64,000 nt of DNA from Entophlyctis helioformis (taxonomy: Eukaryota > Chytridiomycota > Chytridiomycetes > Chytridiales > Chytriomycetaceae). The notes under the pieces are model-generated. The model saw only the letters and a list, made by a program, of their open reading frames with translations. It searched no databases and was not told the origin of the DNA. How positions within the stretch are numbered: the stretch's first letter is position 1; each line of letters begins with the position of its first letter. Both the position numbers and the translations under genes were made by a program. Below are positions 22,236 to 34,700 of the stretch, in pieces. The stretch spans positions 1 to 64,000 of the forward strand of contig JAHLKH010000090.1 of the NCBI GenBank assembly GCA_025526915.1. Direction: 5' to 3'.

Positions 22236-24154
22236 ATGGCGAAGAAGGGTGGCAAGAAGGGCAAGAAGGGCGGCGACAAGGGCGTCAAGAATGAGTTCCA
22301 GAACCTCAAAGACGAAGAGGCTCGCAAACGCATGATGGAAGAGGCAAAGCAAAAGGCCAAGGTGCGCCGTCTGCTCGCTCGCCCACTCACTTTCTCCTTC
22401 CATCTCTTGAAGATACTGACCGTGCTGCCCGCGTCCTGGTGTCTTGCCGTGTTGTCGTGTTGCGTTTGCGTCTCTCCAACACGACCTTCACGACATGCAT
22501 GACTCTCTCTGCCTTGCACCCTATCGTGCCGCCTCCTGCTGCATCCTGCTGCTGGACACGAGCAGGACAGGCAGATGATGGAAGAGCGCAACCACCATCT
22601 CAGCAATCTCAAGATCCAGAACAGATGGCGCGAGCTCATGAAGACGGGTATGGCCGACTGCCGTCGAGCCCCTGCATCTCCCTCTCTCGCATCATCTGAC
22701 ACAATGCATCGCAAACAGCAAAGTCCGAGGAGCTGCGCAAGCAGGTCGAGATCCTCAAGCAGATCCACAACAGACACCTGGACCGCAAGAACGCGTCCAT
22801 CGAGTCGCTTGACCACGACCTGGGCGAGGCAGAAGAGCAGTTTTCTACCGCACTGCAGGCGCATCTGATCAACATCGACACGCTCATTGATCTGCAGAAT
22901 GCACGGCTTGCCAATCTCAAGTCGCAGTTTGAGGCCGATCTCAACATGCTCGATGGCGAGTTCAACACAGAGAGGTGTGTTGCCGTGGGGTTTCACTGGT
23001 CGATGGCTTGTTTGCTGATCAGCCGTGTGCGGTGCATGCCACAGACTCAAGCTGCAGAGCCAGCATGCCAAGGAAAAGTCGGACATTCTCGGCGTCATGG
23101 CGAGAGCGGAGCACGAGTTCCAGGAGTCAGAGGCAGATGCGCGCCACGAGTATTCGAGCATGAAGGACGATGTCAAGAACAAGGTGTGCCCGTGCTGGAT
23201 GTGCCGTGACTATAGACAGACGCAGAGGGATCAGTGGCTGACTGCCCGCAACAGAACCTCGAAGAGAAACACGCTCTGCGTATCCAGCTGGAAGGCACGG
23301 TCGAAGACCTCTGGCGCCAGTTCCAAGCGGCCCTCAACCAGTACAACTCGTCCACCGAAGAGCGCAAGCGCCAGTTCGAAGAGCTCAAGCAAAAGGACCA
23401 GAAGAATGCAAAGGAGATTGAGCAGCAGATGAAGAAGCTGGTCAAGCTGCAAGAAAACATTGCGCATCTCAAGACGCGGCTGAGCAACAACTCGAAAGAG
23501 TACGAGGAGCGGAACAAGACGCTGCGTGAGGAGAAGGAGACGATCCAGGCACAGTTCCAGGCTCTCAAGAAGCGCATGAATGCGTTCCGCGAGCAGGAGC
23601 GGCAGCGACTCACTGAGCTGACTATTCTGAGCAACAATGTGCTCAAGGTGCTGCGCCAAAAGGTTGTCAAGGCGGAGCAGATTATCAAGCTGGCCGAGAT
23701 GAATCGCAAGCTGGAGACAGAGGAAGAAAAGGTCATCCCCTTCTACGGCGAGACAGACAATGGCGACGTGGACAAGGTGGGGGTGTGCCGCGATGGCTAC
23801 AAGCCAGCAGGATGCCTGGGCACTGACACACTGTGCGCTTGGCAGATTGTCGATCCAGACATTATTGAGCAGCTGCCCCGCGAGTTTGATGCCATGCAGC
23901 AATTCAACAAGCGGTTCAACAAGGTGCTGCTTGACAAGCTCGCACTCGAGAAGCAGCGCGTGCAGCTGCAAGAGGAGAATGACCACCTGCGCAGCATTCT
24001 CAAGCAGTACCTCGACGGCATCTCGCTGTCCGAGACGGTGCTCAACCAGCTCAACCCGCTCATTGTCGTTAACGGACGAACCAACGCGCCGATCCGCCAT
24101 GGCGGCCCGCTCAACGTCACGTTTGTCGAGGCTGCCCACGCCAAGGTGTCCTAG
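22236..24154 (+). CDS. DRC2: Dynein regulatory complex subunit 2 (CCDC65/FAP250)
   Basis: Coiled-coil base-plate subunit of the nexin-dynein regulatory complex that links neighbouring outer-doublet microtubules in motile cilia. Exons 22236..22361, 22566..22647, 22719..22974, 23045..23183, 23255..23776 and 23846..24154 give 477 residues, about the family length. A basic Lys/Gly N-terminus (MAKKGGKKGKKGG) is followed by nearly continuous heptad coiled coil, for example LEGTVEDLWRQFQAALNQYN and LRQKVVKAEQIIKLAEMNRK. The C-terminal signature is LKQYLDGISLSETVLNQLNP. The exon 2 acceptor could instead be 9 bases further on. No frameshift. Together with the dynein heavy chain this is the clearest marker of a 9+2 flagellum. 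Confidence 0.93.
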
Positions 24155-24279
24155 ACTGCGAGTGCGAATGAATGCGGGGATGTTTGCTGTCTGTGTCCGA
24201 GTCATTCCAAAGCCACCCCACGGCCCGCCCTCTTATCATTGCGTTTCCAATTGTGCTGAGCCACCTCCCAATCTGCACG

Positions 24280-25656
24280 ATGGCCATTGGATACTTGCTG
24301 TCGAGAGTGACCATGTGCGTTGAGAATGGCTCGCTGGCACTCTGCTGGCCTGTCTGGCCTGTCTGGCCACTGACGCTCCGCCAACGCAGCAACGCATGCG
24401 GGTTCCTGCTGCCGGCATACTCCACATACAAGGCCGTCCGCGCAGACGACGACGAGCAAACGCTTGCATGGGCCAAGTACTGGATAGTCATGGGCATCTA
24501 CGCCGCCGCCGAGAGCGTTGCGGACGTGCTGCTGTTCTGGTGAGCACCACGCCGCATGCCCGGCACATGCGCTGCTTGGCACGACGACGCTGGTGGCGTG
24601 CAGCTGACTGGTCTGTCCCGCCCGCCCCGCCCGCCACGCCCGCCACGCCCGCCATACCAGGACGCCACTGTACTACGAGGTCAAGCTGGCGTTTGTATTG
24701 TGGCTCAGTCTGCCGTACACGCAGGTGGGATCTGCCCCGCATGGGAGCCGCATCGCACCGAAAAGCATGATCCTGACTTGGCCGTGACTCATGCACCACG
24801 CACTGCGCTGCACTGCACTGCGTTGTAGGGAGCGAGCGTCATCTACAGCACATATGTCGAGCCGCTGCTGATCAAGAAGGAACGAGACATCGACATGGGG
24901 CTGGCCAGATCGCGCAGTGTCATGAAGCGGGCCTCTGTCGAGTGGAGCCGCAAGGGTGTGTTCATGCTGCAACAAGCCGTGCTCAAGTCGTTAATGGTAC
25001 GCAATGAAGTCGGCGGCGATCGTTGACAAACACACACACGCCACCGTCTAACATGCGCCATCCAATCTGCTGCTGGACAGACGGCAGAAGTGGAGCCAGA
25101 GTACCTCGCACCCAAGCGCTCGGCAAATGACATCAAGCGCATCGAACGGAAGCTCACCAAACTGGCAGACGAGGGAGCGCCTGAGCCTGGTGCAGACACG
25201 TCGGTGTGGATCAAGAAGGAGCGCACCCGATTGCAGTCGCTGCTGAAGGAGCTGGACAAGCTGGCCGACGACATGGGCGACAACCCGCCGCCCAAAGACC
25301 GCAGCAGGAGCGGCAGCAGGACGCGGAAGCCAGATGCCCCATCAGAAGATGCCGTCAGAGGGCACGCCAAGGAGAGTTCAGGCAGCGATGCGGCCAATGG
25401 ACGCAGGTCCCGCAACGCGAGCAACAGCAATCCAAAGGGCGGCGGCAACCTGTTCCGTCGTGGACACGGCCGCGAAGGAAGCAATGGCGGTGGCAGCCAG
25501 GCGGGCAGCGGACGGCCGTCGGCCACGGACGATGCGCTACAGTCGCTTGCTGATGAAATGGACCTGGAGGACTATGCTGTCGAGCCCAAGATGCTTGAGC
25601 CCAGTCGCGGCAATCTGGGCTCGCACGCGCTTCCCAAGTCTCGCCGCCCCAAATGA
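24280..25656 (+). CDS. REEP / HVA22 (TB2/DP1) family ER-shaping protein
   Basis: Reticulon-like hairpin protein that curves ER tubules. Exons 24280..24314, 24390..24539, 24661..24724, 24829..24996 and 25081..25656 give 330 residues. Conserved segment: NACGFLLPAYSTYKAVRADD, then WAKYWIVMGIYAAAESVADV, PLYYEVKLAFVLWLSLPYTQ and GASVIYSTYVEPLL, which are the paired hydrophobic hairpins and amphipathic helix of the family. The C-terminal exon is long (192 codons), charged and Gly/Ser/Asn-rich. That tail is absent from the short Yop1/REEP5 branch and more like the longer REEP1-4 branch, although it looks disordered. The frame is open upstream; the ATG at 24280 begins just before the first hydrophobic segment. 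Confidence 0.88.
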
Positions 25657-25736
25657 CCAGCGGCCGACTCGGCACACAGCCACTGAGCGTGAACGAATGA
25701 AGCACTTGGCAGCACGATCAGGTCACACAGTGCACC

Positions 25737-25742
25737 TTTATT
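25737..25742 (-). terminator. Poly(A) signal for the dynein heavy chain
   Basis: AATAAA on the minus strand 50 bases past the dynein stop codon. Confidence 0.55.
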
Positions 25743-25791
25743 TGGGGGAGTCTGTCCATAGTTGATGAGAAACCGAGACGGGATGCGAGTT

Positions 25792-28700
25792 TTAGCTGGT
25801 CGCGCAGAGGAGGGCAATGCCACGCAGGATCCAGTAGTCGGGACTCTGCTGCGTCTTGAGCTCGACATCGAAAATGTAGTTGAGATCCGTGCGGCGCGGA
25901 CGGCGGTAGACGGGGCATCGGTACATGCGCGGATCGCCTTCGTCGACCGAGTTTGTTGCACTCACGTGGATGACGGGCATGTTTTGGAAGATGACCTTGG
26001 GCTGGGACTCGGTGAGTCGGATGTTCTTGCGGTCCCAGCCAGCGCCTTCGATAAAGAGACCGTGGATGTATAGTCCTTCGGCCGGCGGGGCTGTAATGTC
26101 TTCCTTCATCTGCTTCATAACTTCTGGTGCCAGCTGTGATGGTTATTGGCAGAGCATGCAAACGGAGGATGTTAGCCGGCTGTGCAAACTCAAAAGGATT
26201 CCCGTGAGAGCGATGCAACGAGTGCGTACCTTGACATTGTCAAGAGCCCATCCGGCATGCACACGCGTAATCTCCTGTCGGATGGCCGTGAGGAAACCCT
26301 GCGGGTTGAAGAATCCAGACAGCCAGAACACAAGCGGTCTGCCGTCATACAGCCACGTGTGGAACTGCGCCGCGCGGCCAAGGAACTCCGAGTACCACAG
26401 ACCAAGCGTGCCGCACTGCCACGAGATCTTGACCCAGTTGTCGGGCACGCGGGCATCGTACAGCGCATCGAGCGCGTTCTGCAGAGCTGGCGCCATGATG
26501 ATGGTACCGTCAATGGCGAGCTTGAGATCCGAGAGCGTCGACTTGACCGCCGAAATGACAACCTGCATGCGGTCAATCTCCTGGCCAAGGAAAATGTTGA
26601 GGGGCTTCATGCCGCCTTGCTTTTGGATCTGGATCTTGGTGCGGTTCTTGTCAAACGATTCGGGGAGCTTGCCGAGCAGCTCGTTGGCCATGCGCTTGAC
26701 GGCATCTTCACGCGTCTCGCCCGTTCCGGTGTTGGAGTCCTTGGGCTGGATGGACATGATCGTTTCTGCACAGGTTCACAACGAGTCAGCGCCATGCGAG
26801 TCGGCAACACCAAGCAAGCAGGCAACCTACCAAGCATGCGCTGCGACTCCTTGGTCTGGCACGAGATGTCGGCGTTGGGATGCAGACCAAACACGTCGGG
26901 CGTGTCCGTGAGAGGCAGTGCCTCAATCGACGCGCGATACTCTTCGATCGTCTTGAGGTGCGGAATCACATAGCCCTTGTAAAAGTTGAACGTGTCCAAG
27001 AACATGTGGTCGCCGAACCACACCTTGCCGTACGTCTGCAGCAGACGACGGTCAAAGTCGTCCGTGACTCTGCCGCCGTAGTGCACCTCGCAGAACATGA
27101 ACCGCGCCGTCGTCCATGAGATGTTGGCCTTGGGTGCCAGTTCGTCGACGTGGTTCTGCACAAACTGCACACTCGCGGCCAGATCGCTCTGGTTGAACTC
27201 GTACGGGATGTTCCAGCCGAGCGGGCCAAACTTGCGGCGCTCCTGCACGACCGAGTGCAAGAACGCGAGTCCGTAGAGGAGCGGCTTGTACTGCGAACGC
27301 GCATTCATGTCGAGCATGTCCTGGGTGAGCCATGCGTACGTGCGCTTGAGACCGGCCTTGATACCCTGCGGCGGCTCGTTGGTGAACTTGATCGACATTT
27401 GCAGGAACGAGATGGGGAACTTGGGGCTGACATCGACCGTGATCCACAGCCGGAACTTGTCGTGGATGGTCTCCGAGTCCATGATCAGCCCGAGCAGCTC
27501 GTCCATGAACGGCAGACCCAGGTGACAGTTTTGCAAGAGTGCCCAGCCACCGTTGGTCATGAACGCCGACAGCAGCTTGCGCGCGTGCACTTCCTGACCC
27601 TGGCCCATGGAAATAGCCTTGATGTCAATCTTGTACTTTTTGCTCAGGTTCTCAATGTCCGACGACGGATCAGAGCCCTGCGACAGCAGACAGATCATGG
27701 GTGTGCGGTTGTTGGACTCGCCCAAGAGCGAATCGAGATCAAGAATCTGGGACTCGGCAAACCGCTGGCCCATGGACGAGGCAATGTACTGCTTGGCCAT
27801 CATGACCGTGCGGTCCAGACACCACGATCGCACAAGCAGCAGCCGACGGAACGCGTCCAGCGAGTTCTGGTATCCGCTCGGCAGAATCTCGTTTTCGGGG
27901 GCGTCCTTCTCGTACCACGACCGCCAGGCTTTTTCGTTCTTGCCGACCTGGTTGAGCACGTCGGTGAAACCGGGCATCTTGCTCAGCGCCACGAGGTTGA
28001 GCCAAGTCATGTCAGGAATCCAGTTGAACGGCTTCTTGACCACGGCGTTGATGTCCAGCGCAGCACCGCCCTTGATGAGACACCGGAACTCTTCGTGCGT
28101 GAGCTTGTTCATGGAAATGTCAATCTTGAGCGCAAGCAGCAGCACAAAGATGATCTTGTGGATCTCGTACAGACCGCGCGTGATGTACGAGAACGCGCGG
28201 AACGTGCAATACTCGATGATGTTTTGGATGCGCTTGCTGGGAATGGGCGACGGTGCACTCTTCTCCATACTCTCGTCGAACAGCTGGAGGAACTGCTTGA
28301 GGGATGTCTGGTACATGACATTGACCATGCTCATCTCGGCAATCAAGAAGTAGATGATGGAGCCGCGCGATGCAACGGGACGGTACTCCTCACGGGCCGT
28401 GCCAATCTTCTTTTGCGTGTCGGCGGCAACCACGAGCTTCTCATTGACCTCTTCGGCTGTCGTCTTGGTCACGGCAAGCACCTCAATCAGAGACTCGTCG
28501 TCCACGAGCGATCCCTTGGTGGATGTCAGACGCTCGAGCAGGTTGTCTTCGAGCTGCTTCATCTTGCGCTTGTTGGTATTGACCTCCTCGAGCAGCTTGG
28601 CACGCTCCGTCTCAAGCTCCTGCTTCTCGCGCATAATGACACGACCCAGCAACTGCTCCTCGAGACCCTTGCTCGTGACAGTAAAGTCAATGATCGAGCA

Positions 28701-31700
28701 CTTGGCGTAGATTTCGGGGTTGTAGTTGGGGTTGGGCAGCTTGGTCGTAATGAACAGATAAAAGTTGTCGCTCCAGTCGATTTCCTTGTCGCCAAACACG
28801 ACCTTGAAGCTGCGGCCAGCCTTGATCAAGTTGCGCTCGAGGATGTTGTCCATGGTCGGATCCAGCGTCTCTTCCACGTCCTCAATCAGAAGCGGACGGC
28901 CCTGGCTCACACAGTCTTCGATGTGCTGGCGGAAGTACTTGTGCGTAAGCGTCGTCACCTGCAGCTTGTTTTGCTCCTCGCGGTTCTTGATCCAGACACG
29001 TGCCTGGTTCTGCGGGTCGATAAGGAGCGGGAATCGCGTGCCCTTGGTGACAATGATACCGTTCTGGATCGACAGCTCGTCCGTGGGCAGGCCCTGGATG
29101 TTCCACTCTCCCACGGTCGTGTTGTCCACGAGCAGACCAATGATGTCGAGATCGTCCGTGTGCGGGATCTTGCGTCGGGCAAGCTCCTTGCGCCAGTCCT
29201 GCAGCATCTGCGACCGGAAGGTCTGGTTAAACGGCCCGCTGTACGACAAGAAGGCAGTCGCGAGAATAATGTCGCCGACGAGCCTGCCAATGCGCTCGGC
29301 AAACTCTTTGCTCTGGATGGTCCAGCGATCCTTTTCGCCCTTGAGACCGCTGATGAGCGCTGTGGCGGCATTCATCTTGCGCTTGCAGCTGTCGGCGTCG
29401 GCCTGCAGCGCCTGCTTGTCGGTGATGGCTTCGTTGTACTTGGCTTGGAAGATGTCGAGCTCGGCCTGCTTCTCGTCGAGCGTCTGCTGTGCCTTGTTCA
29501 GATCGTCCATGGCCAGCTGGAGCTTGTGCTCCTGCACAATCAGGTTGGCCTTGAGCGGGATGACCTTTTTGTTGACACCGTAGTAGGTCGCCTATGATGC
29601 AATGACATGGAAGAACCGTCAGTCCAATGAGACGCGGCATGGACTGCCATGGACAGAAACTGAACAAGACGCGCAGACAATCAACTCACCATGGCGCCGA
29701 CCCACGAGGCAAGACCAGCAACATCACCCGACACCTTCTTTGCACCCTCGAGGTTGAAGTCGGGCATCTCCATCATCGGCTCGAGGAACTCGACCGTCTC
29801 TTCGTTGATCTCGTCCTTGGCAAAGTTGAGCAGCGAGGTCAAAAAGTCGGACGCGGACATGAGCTTGAGAGATTCGGACCAAGACGGCTTCATGCAAGGT
29901 CGGTCCGGATCCTGCGTGACCGGATCAATGCGGCGTTTCATGAGGAGCAGCACGCCGTCCATGATACGCATGATCAGATGCGGGGGCTTGGCCAGCTTAC
30001 GCACAGTCGAGATGTGCGACGGCTGGATCGAGTTGAGCGCTTGCCGGGCCTCCTCAAGAGCAGGCTTCGCAGCCTCGAGCTGGCTTTCGGCGTACTCCTT
30101 GTCGGCCTTGATGGCGTTTGCGATGCCCTCGGATTTGGTCTTGACCTTGAGCACCGAGTCCTTGACCTTTTCGGCGGACGCGGTACTGGCCGTCACTTCT
30201 GCCAGCACAGCATCGGCAGACTTGGAAGCCACCGCCAGATCCTTCTCCTTGACCACAAGCTGCTCTTGCAGCACAGCCACCGACTTGGAGGCCTCAATCA
30301 GCTTGGACAGACCCATGTTCATGCGATCGGACGAGCCGCCGACCTCCTTGCGCTTGCTCTCGTAGTACGATTGTACGAGCCCAGGAACGACAGGTACGAC
30401 TTGGGCGTGACGTGCGTGCGGCGACGGAACTGCATAAAGTAGTTGTTGCAAGCGTCCGTCACGAGATCGTGCACAAACGCCATGTGGTACACAATCTCCT
30501 TCTTCACCTGGTCCGTGCCCGCAATCTCCATCTCGGAGACGTACTTGTCGGCGACAGCGCGCAGAGCCTCGTTGGGCCAGCGGCTGAACCAGTCCATGGT
30601 GCATCCAGACACGAGGCCAGGGAACTTGAGCGAGCGGTTGCGGAACTTGTCGCCGACGGGCGAAAAGCAGAGCACGACGTGCAGGTTGGCCTTGACACGG
30701 TCGATAAAGAACTGCCACAGGTTTTCGATCGTGTCCACGACGTTTGGACGCTGCTTCTTGAGCGGCACCCGCAGATCCGACGAGATGCTGATCACTTCGT
30801 CCTTGGGGAACAGGTTCGTGATTTCACCCGACGTCAGGATGTTGTTGATGAACCCAAGGAAGCCTTCCTCCTTGACCTCGTTGTCCGTGAAGATAAATGT
30901 CATGGACTTGCCCTGAGCACCGGCGACCTTGTACATGAGCTTCAGGTCTTCCATGAGGTTGGACACGTTGTAGCTCTTGGTGATGGCAATCTGGAACACC
31001 TGGCTCTTTGCAATGAACGCCGCCAGCTTGGTGAGCGACTGCTTGCCGGAACCACCCACACCGACAAGGAGGGCATTGCCGCGCGGCGTTCGAATGATGC
31101 GCGAGATGCGCACAATGTGGCGCATGGCATCCTCGAAGAGCACGAGATTCATCTTGGAGCCACGGATGTTTTCGTTGTACTGCTTCATGTACTCGGTCAG
31201 ACGCTCGCGGAGGACTTCAAACGACGGCACTTTTTCGTAGACCTTGATGGACTCGAGATCAATCTCGACCTCGGGGTCGTCATTCTCGGGCGGCTCACGC
31301 AGGAAATCGACAAACAGACTCTTGTTTGCAATTGCCGCCGAATAGTCGTCGCCGAGCTCCTTTTGCACGATGTTAAGCTGCGTCTTGGTGAACCAGTCTG
31401 CATCTTCCTGCGTGATGAAGCGGTCGGGAATAACGCGAGAACATTCGTGCTCCCACAGACACATCAGCGACTTGTCGTTGGGGATCGCTTCGGGCGACGA
31501 GTTGAGCATGCCTTCGATGATGCGCGACATGTCACGCAAGTTGAAGATGTAGTGGAACTTGGCAGGCGTGGGAAGCATCTTGATCTTGGTCATCTGCCAG
31601 AGGCGACGCGTGATGGGCGGCAGACGCTGGGCCAGAGCAACGACGTCGGGTGCAAACTGACGAGCAGAGCAGAAGTGGCCCTCGAGCATGGTGCCAAAGA

Positions 31701-34700
31701 TCTTGTCCACAGACGTGTCAGAGGGAATGGTGCAGTTGAACACGACAAAGGCACGCTTGAGACGCGACGGAATGTCGTTACGGCCACCGCCTGGATGCAT
31801 CATGGCGCCGAGGAAGAACAGGTCCACAATGGCTGTCCAGTCGCCGGGACGATCGAGCGAGTAGAATCCTTGGTACTCCATCAGCTGGCGCACAATCTCG
31901 CCCGTGACCTGGTCGCCCCACTCGTTGATCTCGGGCATGTTAATGTCGTCAATGAAGATGGTCATCTTCTTGCCGGCAGGCGGGCCGTATGTCGAGCCCA
32001 TGCGCTTGTCAAGGTACGACTCGATCGTGCGCTGGAAGATCATGGGTGTTGTCGCAGACGAGAAACTGAGGTTCTTGGACAGGTGGGTGTCGGCATTGAG
32101 CTTGGCCAGGTACTTTTTGATCGTGACCGTCTTGGCCGTGCCAGGCTCGCCAATAAGCAGCACAGCGCGTCCCTGCTTGGTAACCGTCTCGATCATGGAC
32201 TCGGTGCGCACATTGTCCACCATGGGAATGATAATGGACGAGAACTCTGGCGTTACGTCCGACGGGTAGATCCAGTCAACGACACGCTCTTTCCAGTGCT
32301 GCCACTGGCCATTGTCGTTGACAAAGTACTCGTAGAACGTGTCCTGGCTGCTGGGGTCGAGCGGCGGGTAGCGGAGATCGGGCACCTTTTCGAGCATGTA
32401 CTGCTGCAGCTTTTTGCGCTCGTCCAGCTCAAGCAGAGCACCAAATGCCCAGAAGACGGCAAAGATGTACAGACGCTCGAGGTGCTCGCTCGACACCTGT
32501 GCCTTGTTGGCCTCGGCCTTTGGAATGAGGCCGTTGAGCAGGATGGTCGCGTTGATGAGGTAGTTGACCTGCGAGATGATCATCTTGGGATGCAACTCGA
32601 GCGTGAAGAAGAGCGTCAGAGCGCCAAAGCTGTTCATGAACAGCGGCTCCAACACCGCAGCCTCGTTGGCCGGACGTGTCTTGAACCACGACTGCAGCAC
32701 AACATCCCACGTCAGGGCGGTGATGCCAATGTAGATCATACCACAGCGCGACACCGTGGCGGGCGATGCGTTGCGGAGCGAGTGCACTTCAAACGTGAGC
32801 TTGCAGGCTGGCGACATGGGGATACGATCGCCGTTGGCAAGCGTCAGACACTTGTTGTCGTCCAGCACAGAGTTGAGGTTCTCAATCCAGACGGCATCGA
32901 CGGGGCCGTCGAGAATGATCCACACGGTTTCGCCCTTGCGCTTGAGCGTCTTGCGCCAAAGCGACGAGAAGATGCCGTCTGTCCAGTCGTTGGTGGCGAC
33001 ATCCAGCCGACCAAACATCTGGTAATCCGTGATGGCCTTGGGGTTCATGCGCAGCTCCTTGTGCGGATCGCCGCAGACAGTCATGGCTTTGAGCAGCGCG
33101 TTGATGCACTTGGTCTTGCCGGTGCCGGTCGGGCCGAGGATCATGATACCGTGACGCACCTTGGCGGTCTCGTAGAGCTGGATGACCTTGAGCGTCCACG
33201 GCGGGTGGCTGATGAGATTGACTTCGCTGAGCTGCTGGTCGACAGCCGCCTCGACGTTGGGGTAGCTGCCCTTCTTGGCCGTCAGACCAGGGAACAGATC
33301 ATTGACAAGCGACAGGAAGAGCGCCTCGTCCTCGTCGACGAGCTTGGACAGATTCATGTCACGCAAGACACGCATGATGATCATGTTTTCAGAGTCCTCG
33401 GGGTTGGCACGCTTGACCGAACCGCAGGTACGCAGCACGGACAGGATATTGCGCAGACCGAAATCGTAGTGCACCTGCTTGGACAGCTGCTCCTCGCAGA
33501 GCCGGTAGAGCACAAAGAACTTTTTCGCAAGGATGATGTTGTTGATGAAACCACATCCGGCGAGCTTGACACGAATGATGATCTGACGATCGGGCACCAT
33601 CATGGCCACGTAGCGGAAATGAACCTTGAGGTTCTCGGGCAGCTCGACACGGCCGGCGTAACCCGGGTTCATGGTGATGAACATGCCGACCTCGGGGTTG
33701 AGCTCGACCGTGTCGCCGTCGGTGAAAATGAACGTCGTCTTGCGCTCTTTGCGGGCTGCAAACACGCATCCAATCTGCTGCGCGGCCACGGAAAGCACGG
33801 GAAGCTCGATACGGTTGAACTCGTCGAAACAGCCCCAGCAGCCACTCTGTGCCAGGCCCTTGTAGATACGGCCAAGACCTCTGTAGTCCATCTGGTCCGA
33901 GCAGTTGAAGACCACGACCCACTTGGCCAGGTTCTTGCCGAGATCCTTGACGGACTCGGTCTTGCCAGTGCCTGTAAAAGCCCGGCCGCACCGCAAGAGA
34001 CAAGGTGTGTCAGCAGTGATATCAAATGTCTGCAACCAAACGCAAAAAGGCGCCGAGAAAAACATACCGGCAGGGCCAGCGGGCGAGCCGCCAAGAGACA
34101 TGCCCAGCGCCTGAGCCAGAGTAATGTAGCAGCGATCCGTGAGGGGTGTGATCACCAGCCGGTCGCAGCATCCGAGATACTCGCACTGGTACTTGAAGTC
34201 AAAGTTGGTAATGGACACCATGCAGCAGTCCTTGGTCTCGTGCCAATAGAAGCGGGCCTGCTTGAGCCACTCAAAGTCCTCGGGACTCTTGACATGCTGC
34301 TTGTACAGCTTCTCAAACACGTCGCGGTGGTGGACCTGGAGCGTGATGAGCGTCTCGTACTTGGTGCGGTCCATCTTGGACAGATCCTTGGTCGTGACGT
34401 CAATGAGCACGTTGAGGATCTCAATGATGCGCTGGTTGGTCGCGCCCATCTTCTTCTTGTCCGTCTTGGAGAGCGTGAGACCCTCCTCGCACATCTGGGT
34501 CCACTGGATCTGCAGACAGAGGAGTCCGATCTGGGCCGGGTACTCGTCCATGAACTTTTGCGTGGGGAGGTCGTTGACGCGCGAGGCGGCTTCGCGGATA
34601 ATGTCGTTGATGGACGACTGGATCGACTTGAGCAGCGTGCCCAGCCACATCTCGACGTTTCCTGCCGCAAGCATGGGCCGGCTGAGCGGCACGCGCTCGC

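Noticed and set aside
27150..29597. An 815-residue plus-strand frame opposite the dynein stalk/AAA5-6
   Set aside because: Same antisense shadow effect; no start context or domain.
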